A stretch of DNA of 17,693 nt, taken from assembly GCA_905198575.1 (NCBI GenBank), contig CAJKDC010000059.1, positions 1 to 17,693 on the forward strand. Reading direction: 5' to 3'. Of this stretch, positions 1 to 8,471 are shown one piece after another (the first letter of the stretch is position 1; every line of letters starts with the position of its first letter). The notes below the pieces were generated by a model. The model did no database searches. It had not been told where the DNA came from and was given only the letters and a program-made list of their open reading frames with translations. The stretch is from an uncultured Bacteroides sp. GTDB lineage: Bacteria > Bacteroidota > Bacteroidia > Bacteroidales > Bacteroidaceae. The position numbers and the translations under genes were made by a program.

Positions 1-1904
1 TCCATAATCTTTGGATAACATGATTATATTGCCACGGACTTATGCAACTGTGCCGTGTGATGCCAGTGTTTATTTCCACGTTTCACTCTCTTCCACGTTA
101 TATGACTTGTACCCATGAAGGTAATCCTTCTGTGCCCCTTTATAATGCCATTGACTTGCTCATCGTTGATGAGTCCGGACAGGTTTCACCGGAATTGGCA
201 GTACCCTCGTTCAGCTTGGCCCGGCAAGCCATACTCGTAGGTGATATCGAGCAGATAGAGCCTATTTGGCCTGTGTCCGGACAATATTCCTTTATCAATC
301 TCCGTCGCTTTGGTGTGGTTACTTCATCAAAAGATCCGCTGTATGCTTTCTTGGCCGAACACGGTTTTCTGTCTTCTTCCGGAAATATCATGAGAATGGC
401 CCGTAAAAGTAGTAGTTATCAGGTGGACAGCGAACGCGGGGCATTTCTACGTGAGCATCGCCGTTGTCTGGATTCTATCATTGCATATTGCAACGACTAT
501 GTGTATCACGGACGACTGCTTCACTTGAAAGGTGATTGTCCGAAATATGCAGCGCTTCCTTCAAAAGGTTATGTTCAGGTGAACGGGTTCAGTCAGAAAG
601 GAAAGACGGGAAGCCGTTTTAATGAAGCTGAAGCTATTGCCATTGTGAAATGGTTGTCTCGTGAAAAAGAAAAATTGGAAGAGACTTACAGAAAACCTAT
701 CCATCAGGTGGCTGCTATCGTTACCCCGTTTAAGGCACAAGAATGGCGGCTACGCAGACTGTTGGACGAACTTCCCAATGCCAGTGATTTTGTCGAGATG
801 ACCGTTGGCACTGTCCACTCGTTGCAAGGAGCTCAGTATCCGCTGGTGATATTCTCTCCTGTCAATTCGCCTGGCGATGCTGCTTATTTTATGGAAGCAG
901 GTGGAAAGTATAACATGCTTAATGTGGCTGTCTCACGTGCGCAATATCACTTCTTAGTGTTTGGCAACATGAATATTTTTCATCCTAATCGGGACACTCC
1001 GTTGGGCAATCTGGCAAAGTGGCTGTTTGATAGTCCGCAAAACGAAATTTCTGCTGATTTTGTTTATCAGGATGAAGATCCGGTATTATGCCAGTTCAAA
1101 ACTCCTTATCAGTCGGCCGAAATCTGTCGTCTGTCCACCCTCGAAGCCCACACGGCTCTTTTACGTCAGGCCTTTCAGACAGCATGTAAGAAAGTGGTAA
1201 TTGTATCACCCTTTCTCTCCATTCATGCTCTTGAAAGCGACAATTTGCTGCCACTTATTCAGGAAGCTGTGAATCGTGGGGTAGAAGTAGTAGTTTATAC
1301 CGACCATTATTTGGATAAGAAAAATGGTCTGTGGAAAGAAGAAAGCCTGAAAGCCCGTCGTGCACTGGTAGAAAACCATGTTAGTCTGCGAATTTTAAAA
1401 GGTATTCACAACAAGACATTGGTAGTAGATGACTGTTTGCTGGTGGAAGGTTAGTTCAATTGGCTTTCGGCTAGACGGAATAAGGAAAATGCCCGTCACG
1501 AATGCTCTATCTTGGTACAGACTCCGGCAGCCACTGCATACATTGAACAGCTGGCACAAGAACTGTCTGCCATTGACACAGAAGCCATTTTCTACTGTCC
1601 GCCGAAGCGGCAGATTCTCAGTGCAGACTTCTTCTGCCAGCCTCTCTACCACAACTATTGGAATAGCGCGTTGGCCCATCTTCGTGAACGGGCCAGTCGG
1701 CTGAAGCTTCCGAATGATTCCAATCCGGAACTTCTACATAATGTACAAAAAAAGTATCCACGTCACGGGTTATCATGGACTGACGAAGAAACGCAACTTG
1801 TTTGGGAACTGATGAACTACACCAACGACCTTAACGTGTTTACTGACTGTCTGCAACGCAGCGAGCGTTCTATCCGTTATAAAGTAGAAGGTACAGCCCC
1901 TTAA
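1..1904 (+). pseudogene. SF1 (UPF1/Dna2-like) helicase with C-terminal PLD nuclease domain; 5' end outside window, internal amber stop
   Basis: This is the C-terminal part of a superfamily 1 DNA/RNA helicase fused to a phospholipase-D-like nuclease. Visible helicase motifs are DESGQ (168-182), GDIEQ (240-254), a QG-containing motif V stretch (804-836) and VAVSRA (924-941). Walker A is absent and must lie left of the window. A PLD fold follows, with HxKx4D at 1407-1430. At 1452-1454 the same frame hits TAG exactly where the family has the Ser of the GSxNW motif. It then stays open for 150 codons to the TAA at 1902-1904, first reading FNWLSA. The tail carries a Myb/SANT-like helix segment beginning WTDEE (about 1776-1890). 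A second in-frame stop, TGA, lies at 21-23, and the codons after it (LYCHGL) look like continuing protein, so ATG 42 is probably not the real start. Either the gene is decaying or the stops are sequence errors. A helicase fragment of 470 residues could still be made. Confidence 0.75.
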
Positions 1905-1916
1905 TCCCGGGGGCTG
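1894..1916 (+). terminator. GC-rich hairpin after the helicase-PLD gene
   Basis: CAGCCCC (1894-1900) and GGGGCTG (1910-1916) form a perfect 7-bp stem with a 9-base loop. The left arm overlaps the stop codon region of the broken helicase gene. No U-tract follows, so if it terminates transcription it is weak, or it may only stabilise the mRNA end. Confidence 0.35.
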
Positions 1917-1940
1917 ACTGCTATTTCTCAGCAAAAACGT

Positions 1941-1948
1941 TATCTTTG
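1941..1948 (+). promoter_or_regulatory. Bacteroidetes -7 box (TATCTTTG) for the MBL-fold gene
   Basis: TATCTTTG is a full match to TAnnTTTG and sits 22 bases before the ATG at 1971, giving an expected leader of about 15 bases. No good TTG is seen at -33. It suggests the hydrolase is transcribed separately from the broken helicase. Confidence 0.6.
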
Positions 1949-1970
1949 CATAAACTATTCAAGAAATCTT

Positions 1971-2756
1971 ATGCAACTTACCTATATTTTCCATAGTGGC
2001 TTTGCCCTCGAAACCGATCGCTGTATTCTTGTGTTTGATTACTGGATGGACCCTGCTGGCGTGATTCCTTGTTTGCTGCAGTCTTCCAAACCCTTGTATG
2101 TATTTTCCAGTCATTTTCATGAAGACCATTTCAACCGAGACATCTTTTCCTGGCGGAGCAGGAAAATGAACGTGTATTATATTCTTTCTAAAGATATATT
2201 GAAACACCGTCGGGCACAGAAGGGGGAAGCCGATGTCTGGCTAGGGAAAGGTGCCATGTGGGAAGACGAATATCTCCGTGTGACAGCTACCGGAAGTAAT
2301 GATAGCGGTGTGTCGTGGGTAATAGAGACTGATGGCAGGTGCATCTTTCATGCTGGCGACTTGAATAATTGGTACGCACGTTTTTTGACTGATGATTACC
2401 ACGGAGGACTGGTTTACAGTCCTGACTTCGGTGTCGAGGTTGATCCGGCAAAAGAAGAAAAGCGTTTTTTAGGTGAGTTGAAAGACATCCGCAAGCTCAC
2501 CGATTGTTTCGATGTAGTGATGTTTCCTATAGACGGACGCATTGGTAACGGCTATACTCGCGGAGCCCGTCAATTTCTTGATATATTTCGTATAGGCTTA
2601 TTCGTGCCTATGCACTTTGTGGCCAGCGGTTTTGAATCAGCCTGGCGGATGAAAGAGTTTACAGATGCTAAGTCTGTCCCGTTCTGGTGCATTCATCGGG
2701 AAGGAGAGTGCTGCGAAGTAAAGGAGATTATAGCAAAGGCATCCCATTCGTTGTAG
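1971..2756 (+). CDS. MBL-fold metal-dependent hydrolase
   Basis: A 261-residue soluble protein of the metallo-beta-lactamase fold, probably with two metals in the active site. Visible ligands are H48-x-H50-x-D52-H53 (HFHEDH), H127 and D130 in HAGD, and a late H215 in PMHF. The length and the spacing of motifs resemble the small UlaG-like or generic hydrolase group. There is no beta-CASP domain as in RNase J or Artemis, so nuclease activity should not be assumed. No signal peptide or membrane segment is visible. The ATG follows a good -7 box by 22 bases. It lies between two helicase-PLD genes on the same strand, but the own promoter argues against strict co-transcription. The substrate is unknown. 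Confidence 0.85.
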   Translation: MQLTYIFHSGFALETDRCILVFDYWMDPAGVIPCLLQSSKPLYVFSSHFHEDHFNRDIFSWRSRKMNVYYILSKDILKHRRAQKGEADVWLGKGAMWEDEYLRVTATGSNDSGVSWVIETDGRCIFHAGDLNNWYARFLTDDYHGGLVYSPDFGVEVDPAKEEKRFLGELKDIRKLTDCFDVVMFPIDGRIGNGYTRGARQFLDIFRIGLFVPMHFVASGFESAWRMKEFTDAKSVPFWCIHREGECCEVKEIIAKASHSL

Positions 2757-2901
2757 TCAATCTCTCAAACGAGAAGTCCAAGTAGAACAAAAAATACTGG
2801 AAAATGGGGATGAAGAACTCATAACGTGATATCCTATTCATAAAGATAAAGTTTCTTAAGATTCTTGCTGAAAATATGTCAGCTTATTTCATTTTATTTT
2901 G

Positions 2902-2909
2902 TACTTTCA
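2902..2909 (+). promoter_or_regulatory. Possible degenerate -7 box (TACTTTCA) before the PLD-helicase gene
   Basis: TACTTTCA keeps the TA and two T of TAnnTTTG but differs at the last two bases, and no -33 TTG is at the right distance. If used, transcription would begin near 2916 and only the ATG at 2936 could serve as the start, which is also the start the protein family favours. The 179 bases between the two genes hold nothing else that I recognise. Confidence 0.25.
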
Positions 2910-2935
2910 GCATGAAATTCGGAAATAAGCACACA

Positions 2936-5900
2936 ATGTTAAAAAAAGGAATCTACGAGAATATTATCAGTCAGAAGGTTGAACGAGAAATACAGGAAGC
3001 TGAATCCCAGCAATTGGTTTGTTTGCGCGAACAGATAGACGTAGTCGAATCACCAAAGATATTAGCTGATTATTTAGCAAAAGCCATTCGCCAGAAGTTA
3101 GAAGATACGGAAGAACTACACGACCGCATGACACTGGTCAACCGGATATTGTCTGAATACGGGCTTATGGATGAAGTGAAGATAGCCGACACTTCCAACC
3201 TCTTGATGGAGGTGATGACTCAACAAAAGAACCTCTTGCAAAAGCACAGCTATTCAGAAACTGTCCGTCCACAATCCGGCTTCCGGGTGAGTAACCTGTT
3301 TACGGGTGGAAGCAGCATCCTTTCATTGGGTGAGGAAATCCGACGGGAAATTGCCAGTGCCGATGAGATTTATTTCATTGTCTCTTTCCTGAAACTCTCC
3401 GGTGTCCGTTTACTGCTGGATGACTTGAAGAAGTTCTGTCAACGCGAAGGTACCCGTTTGCGCATTATCACAACGACCTATTGTGGGGCGACCGAGACCA
3501 AGGCCGTGCAGCAACTCGCTGAACTTCCTCACACGGAAATCCACATTTCTTATCAAACCGACATTGAGCGTCTCCATGCCAAGGCGTATATCTTTGTGCG
3601 TAATTCCGGCATGCATACTGCCTATATCGGTTCGTCCAATCTGTCAAAGTCTGCACAGACCGACGGGCTGGAATGGAACATGCATGTGACTAGTGTAGAG
3701 AATCCGCATATCATTAAGACTGCTCTGGCTACTTTTGACTTATATTGGAATAGCCCGAACTTTGAAGACTTCCGGCTGGGAGGTATCGAAAAATTCCAAC
3801 AAGAATTGCATCGCAACACTTTCAATGGAAAACCAAATACTTTTGTGTACCAACGCTATTCTTTGCTCCCACACCAAAAGCAGATTTTAGATAAGCTGAA
3901 AGTAGAACGGGAGGAGTGTAGTAATTTCCGTAATCTGGTAGTAGCGGCTACTGGTACTGGAAAAACTGTGATTTCTGCTTTCGACTATCAGTCTTTTTGT
4001 CAGCGACAAAAAGGAGCAGGACAAACCTGTCGCATCCTGTTTACGGCTCATCGTGAGGAAATCCTTCGCCAGTCCTTACACACCTATCGCAGTGTACTGC
4101 AAGACGCCAACTTCGGTACGTTGTGGGTAGGCAATGAAGCTCCCCAAACTGAGGCTGATTATGCCCATCTGTTTGTTTCCATATCCATGTTCAATTCACG
4201 GTTTGAAGCCCTGTTTTCACAGTTTCCGGCTGATTATTACGACTACATTGTCATTGATGAGGCTCATCACAGTCAGGCCGATAGTTACAGGAAACTTTTT
4301 TCGCATTTCCATCCTCAATTATTAATTGGGCTTACTGCCACCCCGGAACGTATGGACGGAAAAGACCTTCGACCAGATTTTGGCGGACGCATCAGTGCCG
4401 AGATACGCCTTCCGCAAGCCCTTCAGGCCGGATTGCTGACTCCCTTCCAATACCTGTGCGTGACCGATGATACCGACCTGACCGATGATTCTCTCTGGAA
4501 CGGACAACGCTATGTCATCGACCGACTGGCCGACAAACTATGCGTACCCGAACGGGCACAACACATTGTGGATGCTTTACACCGTTACTTGGCCGATGAA
4601 TATACCTGCCGTGCCTTATGCTTCTGCGTCAATAAGAAGCATGCCGACTTTATGGCTCTTCAGCTTCAGAAATATGGATTTAATGCGAAAAGCCTGACTT
4701 CCGATACGCAGCAACCGCAGCGTAAGCAACTGGCTGAAGACCTTCGTAACGGATTGGTGCACTACTTGTGTGTGGTCGACATCTTCAATGAAGGGGTCGA
4801 TATACCCGAAGTAGATACAGTGCTCTTTCTTCGTCCCACTGACAGTTTGACTATCTTTCTGCAACAGTTGGGCCGTGGCCTTCGTCTTTCTCCCGGAAAA
4901 ACCGAACTTACCGTCCTCGACTTTGTAGCACAAGCTCATAAGAAGTATGACTTCGCCTCAAAATTCCGTGCCCTGACTTTGCGTCCCGAAAAGAACATTG
5001 CCCAGCAGATAGCGAACGGTTTCACCCTTTTACCTACTGGGTGCAGCATCATCATGGAAAAGAAGGCCCGGCAATATATTTTAGAGAACATTCAGCAAGC
5101 CATCTACAACAAAATTCGTTTGGTGAAAGAAATCAACTCCTATACTACGCTGCCTACGCTTACTCAATTTTTGGAGAATAACGGACAAGACATTCGTGTG
5201 GTATATGCGGGAAACTTCTGTTGGACATCTCTTAAACGGGCCGCAGGTCGTATCTCTTATACAGATGATGCTATTACCCGACGACTAGAGAAGGGCATGG
5301 GCAATCTGATACATCATAATACTGCCTCCTATTTGCATTTTGTGGCTGATTTTCTGTCGGGAAGCAAACGCTATCTGGATGAAGATTATTTGCCGTATAC
5401 TACTATGTTGTATTATAACCTATATCAGGAGCGAATCGACAAAACTGAACTGAAAGAAATGGGTATGTATCAGGCATTAGCTTTATTATATGATGACCGT
5501 TATCAGTATTTCAAGCAAGAAGCTGGCGAAATTGTGTCTTACTTATTATCACATTTGGAAATTACTACCACACCGCTTGGATCCTTACCCTTTATCGAAC
5601 TATACGGATACTATACCCGTGAGGAGATATTTACGTTGGTCGGAAGGCAAACCGAAGAGAAAAAAATGTCAGGTTCGGTATCAGGTATATTCAATTTGCC
5701 GGAGTACGATATCACCTTGCTCTTCGTCACTTTGAACAAATCCGACAAAGACTTTTCTCCTTCTACGCAATACGATGATTATGTCATCAATAAAGACTAC
5801 TTCCATTGGCAGTCTAAGAATACCGATTCTCATCACAATCGCGGAGGACGGATTTACACCGAGCAACCTCAGCGGCATAACAAGATTGTGCTGTTTGTGC

Positions 5901-6049
5901 GCGAAGAGAAGAAAGACGGTTTTGGAAACACCTGTCCTTTTCATTGTTTTGGCCTTGTAGATTATGTCTCTTCGCATGGTGATTTTCCTATGAATATCAC
6001 TTGGAAACTGGAGAAACCTGTGATGCCACAATACCTGAAAGTGGTATAA
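2936..6049 (+). CDS. PLD-SF2 helicase-DUF3427 protein
   Basis: A 1037-residue multidomain protein. Order: N-terminal helical region (1-110); PLD/HKD-like nuclease domain (about 115-290) with H214-A-K216 and a GSSNLS motif; SF2 DEAD/DEAH helicase core with Walker A ATGTGKT (338-344), DEAH (441-444), TAT (467-469) and motif VI QQLGRGLRL (643-651); then a C-terminal DUF3427 region (roughly 700-1037). The Asp of the classic HxKx4D is missing, which I recall as normal for this family. It is expected to act on DNA or RNA with ATP-driven remodelling coupled to cleavage; no cellular role is established here. ATG 2936 is chosen over in-frame ATGs at 2876 and 2912 because homologues begin with a M-L-K-x-G-I-Y-E-like start. 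The earlier ATGs overlap a possible promoter. Single copy of each motif, no frame damage. A defence role is possible but inferred. Confidence 0.88.
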   Translation: MLKKGIYENIISQKVEREIQEAESQQLVCLREQIDVVESPKILADYLAKAIRQKLEDTEELHDRMTLVNRILSEYGLMDEVKIADTSNLLMEVMTQQKNLLQKHSYSETVRPQSGFRVSNLFTGGSSILSLGEEIRREIASADEIYFIVSFLKLSGVRLLLDDLKKFCQREGTRLRIITTTYCGATETKAVQQLAELPHTEIHISYQTDIERLHAKAYIFVRNSGMHTAYIGSSNLSKSAQTDGLEWNMHVTSVENPHIIKTALATFDLYWNSPNFEDFRLGGIEKFQQELHRNTFNGKPNTFVYQRYSLLPHQKQILDKLKVEREECSNFRNLVVAATGTGKTVISAFDYQSFCQRQKGAGQTCRILFTAHREEILRQSLHTYRSVLQDANFGTLWVGNEAPQTEADYAHLFVSISMFNSRFEALFSQFPADYYDYIVIDEAHHSQADSYRKLFSHFHPQLLIGLTATPERMDGKDLRPDFGGRISAEIRLPQALQAGLLTPFQYLCVTDDTDLTDDSLWNGQRYVIDRLADKLCVPERAQHIVDALHRYLADEYTCRALCFCVNKKHADFMALQLQKYGFNAKSLTSDTQQPQRKQLAEDLRNGLVHYLCVVDIFNEGVDIPEVDTVLFLRPTDSLTIFLQQLGRGLRLSPGKTELTVLDFVAQAHKKYDFASKFRALTLRPEKNIAQQIANGFTLLPTGCSIIMEKKARQYILENIQQAIYNKIRLVKEINSYTTLPTLTQFLENNGQDIRVVYAGNFCWTSLKRAAGRISYTDDAITRRLEKGMGNLIHHNTASYLHFVADFLSGSKRYLDEDYLPYTTMLYYNLYQERIDKTELKEMGMYQALALLYDDRYQYFKQEAGEIVSYLLSHLEITTTPLGSLPFIELYGYYTREEIFTLVGRQTEEKKMSGSVSGIFNLPEYDITLLFVTLNKSDKDFSPSTQYDDYVINKDYFHWQSKNTDSHHNRGGRIYTEQPQRHNKIVLFVREEKKDGFGNTCPFHCFGLVDYVSSHGDFPMNITWKLEKPVMPQYLKVV

Positions 6050-6080
6050 AGGTAGATGATTTCTAAAAGCTCATACTTTA

Positions 6081-6140
6081 TTATAAAAATAAAAAGGTTA
6101 TAGTTGTTGCAATAGTAAAATTACAGACAACTATAACCTT
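6081..6140 (-). terminator. Long hairpin terminator of the antiporter gene
   Basis: Read on the minus strand, a 14-bp perfect stem (arms 6127-6140 and 6094-6107) continues, after a one-base bulge, into about 6 further pairs including a G-U. It is followed by a T-rich tail (6095 down to 6081). It sits between convergent genes. The tail is on the minus side only, so it serves the antiporter; the plus-strand helicase gene may use it poorly. Confidence 0.7.
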
Positions 6141-6163
6141 AAAATGTCTACCTCAGCTGATGC

Positions 6164-8278
6164 TTATTTTTTTCTCCAGAAGAACAGTGAACCAATCAAT
6201 GTATGTTTTACAGAGTTCAGTTCATCAGCTCGTTCAGTGATATTGTCCAAAAATGGATCTGCATCTTTTTCAGATAAGACTCCCTCAGCAATAAACTGTC
6301 TGACAGTTCGCTTTTCGTTATTGAGAAGCATTCTGATAGCTTTAATGGTCAGTGCATGATTATAGGCTTTAGGGAAGTATTGGGCCAGTTTGGATAATTG
6401 TTCTTCCATCCGAGAGATATTGTTTTCCACTTCCTTATGCAAATGCAAAAGGTCTTCCTTTTGTTTTTCATCCAGCAGTGTAGAACTGCTAAGCTCATCC
6501 AGCAATCTTATATCTTCTTTTTGCATGATGATAAATCCTCGTCCCAGGTCATACAGATTTCCAATGGTCTTTCTAAAATATAACACAATCCAGTTATGGT
6601 TTTTCGCCATTTCACGTAAATGTCGTAGAAAGAATGAACGGGAGAAATAGCCGAAAATAGAGTTTCGGGTATCCATGGAAAACGTACCATCATGGTCGTA
6701 TAATTCGTCAAGCGAGTTCATGAGCCGTCTGAACGATGTTTGCGACAGAATTCCTTGTTCATATAAACTCTTGCATACAGCTTTCTCTTTGTCTAATAGC
6801 TTCAAACGTATCTCTGCAAGGAAGTCATTCGTGGGCGCTGCAATTTGTATGTCTTCTTCTGGTGTCGGTAAGTATTTGCCTACTTTCTCCCAATTAGCTC
6901 CATTAAGTGGTTCTCTTTTCTGGAGTTTGTCGTAATACTTTTCTGCACTCTCACGAATGCTTTTGCGTATTCTGGATTCCATGATGATGCGTGCTGATGG
7001 GGTACTGATAAGTCCCAGTTTTTTAAGCAGCCAACGCATTGTTGTGGCATTGATAGAGAGTGTAAGTGTTACGATACCTGCGGTAAAGAACAAAATCTGG
7101 CTTCGTATTTCTTCGGGGATTGCAGGAGTGTACGATACCATAAGCGCAAGTGTCATACCTAAAGCTCCTCTCAGACCTCCCCAGGTTAGGATTACAGATT
7201 CTCGTTTGGTAAGGCCATATCCCAGACTTTTCATAATCGGATAAAGCAGCGTAATCATGAGGAACCGGAAAAGGTTCAAGGCAATGTACATGACAATCAG
7301 CACTCCTAAATTCAGCCATGAGAAATCTACTTTTTCTGCAATTACAAGTCCTACCATAATAAATACCAGGGTATTGGCGATGTGGCTGAGTAATTCCCAA
7401 AACTTGGCCATGAAAATGTTTACTTCCGGACGTAGTCTGGGACGGCCTACATAGGCAATGGTAAGGCCGAATGCTACCAGGGCAATCACGCCTGATACTC
7501 CTAAATAATATTGTGAAAGGATGAATGTCAGGTAGGCAGCCAAAATTATCACGCTGTTTTGAATCATTTCTTCCGAGTTGATTCGGGTTATGAACCAGAT
7601 GGAAATCCGTGCTAATAGCCAGCCCATTAGTACGCCGCCGGCTACTACCTGAACAAACTGCACCAGTGGTGATACATCGCTGGCCCCACTGAGTGTATAA
7701 GCTCCGAAGAATAACATGAAACATACGATACCTGTTCCATCGTTAAGCAATGATTCTGCATCTACCAAAGTAGAGAATCGTTTACTGGTTTTCAGTTCAT
7801 GCAGCAATGCAACTACAGCTACTGGGTCTGTGGCACTGATAAGGGCACCAAACATAAGTGCGAAAGGCCAGGTCCAGGCTTCGTATCCTGGTAAAAAGTA
7901 ACTGATGGTGATAAGGAAGACTGCAGTCAGTCCCATACAGATTAATAGTCCCGGGACTGCCAGCAGCGTTGCATTTGCCAGTGTTTTCTTGAATATGTGC
8001 ATGTTCATTTCATATGCCGCATCAAAAATCAGGATAGGCAGAAAGACATACAGAATAAAATCAGGGTTAGTGTCTGCTACATTTCCCAGTGCTTTGCTGA
8101 CATCTGGGAATGCTTGAAGAAAGCCGGCGCGGTCCAGTAAACCGATGCCAAGCCCGAGTACAAACAGAGCAACTGTATACGGAAAGTTGCTGTGCTTTAG
8201 CAGTGATTTCAGAATGGCCCCAATCAATAAACCTGCTACGGTTATTAAGAGGGGGGATAATAGTGCAAATTCTTCCAT
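6164..8278 (-). CDS. CPA1-family Na+/H+ antiporter with C-terminal cytoplasmic domain
   Basis: A 704-residue inner-membrane antiporter exchanging Na+ (or another monovalent cation) for H+. The first 420 or so residues are about a dozen hydrophobic helices. CPA1/NhaP hallmarks are present: ATDP (149-152, Asp 151 expected to be essential) and ESLLND (175-180). The remaining 280 residues are hydrophilic, charged and helix-rich, much longer than in simple NhaP proteins and suggestive of a regulatory tail like those of SOS1-type or other long CPA1 members. The gene is monocistronic: it has its own consensus promoter (8328-8357) and terminator, and it is divergent from the aromatic operon, with 193 bases between the two starts. 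Likely role is pH and sodium homeostasis; ion preference cannot be read from the sequence. Confidence 0.92.
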   Translation of the reverse strand: MEEFALLSPLLITVAGLLIGAILKSLLKHSNFPYTVALFVLGLGIGLLDRAGFLQAFPDVSKALGNVADTNPDFILYVFLPILIFDAAYEMNMHIFKKTLANATLLAVPGLLICMGLTAVFLITISYFLPGYEAWTWPFALMFGALISATDPVAVVALLHELKTSKRFSTLVDAESLLNDGTGIVCFMLFFGAYTLSGASDVSPLVQFVQVVAGGVLMGWLLARISIWFITRINSEEMIQNSVIILAAYLTFILSQYYLGVSGVIALVAFGLTIAYVGRPRLRPEVNIFMAKFWELLSHIANTLVFIMVGLVIAEKVDFSWLNLGVLIVMYIALNLFRFLMITLLYPIMKSLGYGLTKRESVILTWGGLRGALGMTLALMVSYTPAIPEEIRSQILFFTAGIVTLTLSINATTMRWLLKKLGLISTPSARIIMESRIRKSIRESAEKYYDKLQKREPLNGANWEKVGKYLPTPEEDIQIAAPTNDFLAEIRLKLLDKEKAVCKSLYEQGILSQTSFRRLMNSLDELYDHDGTFSMDTRNSIFGYFSRSFFLRHLREMAKNHNWIVLYFRKTIGNLYDLGRGFIIMQKEDIRLLDELSSSTLLDEKQKEDLLHLHKEVENNISRMEEQLSKLAQYFPKAYNHALTIKAIRMLLNNEKRTVRQFIAEGVLSEKDADPFLDNITERADELNSVKHTLIGSLFFWRKK

Positions 8279-8327
8279 AAAATATAATGTATTAATTAAA
8301 AGTTTTCAGCATTTCGCTTGCTATTTA

Positions 8328-8357
8328 CAAAAATAAGCAAATCTGTTAGATGTGCAA
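8328..8357 (-). promoter_or_regulatory. Promoter of the antiporter gene
   Basis: On the minus strand TTG (8357-8355), 19 bases, then TATTTTTG (8335-8328): a full Bacteroidetes -33/-7 pair. Expected transcription start is near 8321, about 43 bases before the ATG. Confidence 0.7.
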
Positions 8358-8409
8358 GTTCTTTTTTACTCGTAATATGGATAATTATGCATGCGGCTGC
8401 AAAAGTGTA

Positions 8410-8430
8410 AATATTTTGTAGTAAAATATT
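8410..8430. repeat. Perfect 8-bp dyad next to the operon promoter (candidate operator)
   Basis: AATATTTT (8410-8417) and AAAATATT (8423-8430) are exact inverted repeats around GTAGT. The right arm overlaps the -33 TTG of the aromatic operon promoter by two bases. The position suits a repressor or activator site; the AT-richness of the region is the main reason for doubt. Confidence 0.4.
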
Positions 8431-8458
8431 GCTATTTGTTATGAAATTGCTACCTTTG
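8429..8458 (+). promoter_or_regulatory. Promoter of the aryl-acetate/aromatic amino acid operon
   Basis: TTG (8429-8431), exactly 19 bases, TACCTTTG (8451-8458): a textbook Bacteroidetes promoter. Start of transcription is expected near 8465, so the leader is only 7 bases to ATG 8472 or 16 bases to ATG 8481. No other convincing promoter is seen inside the operon. Confidence 0.8.
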
Positions 8459-8471
8459 GCGTATTCTAAGT

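Noticed and set aside
2758..2829. Short open stretch translating to a charged peptide ending ENGDEELIT before a stop
   Set aside because: It looks somewhat protein-like and might be a relic, but is only about 20 codons, has no start codon and no known match.
2876..2935. Upstream in-frame start giving a 1057-residue PLD-helicase
   Set aside because: The extra 20 residues are hydrophobic and unlike family members, which begin at the ATG at 2936; a possible promoter overlaps them.
7023..7724. 233-codon frame inside the antiporter gene on the same strand
   Set aside because: It lies in another frame of a gene with intact CPA1 motifs and reads as low-sense sequence rich in Arg, Cys and His.
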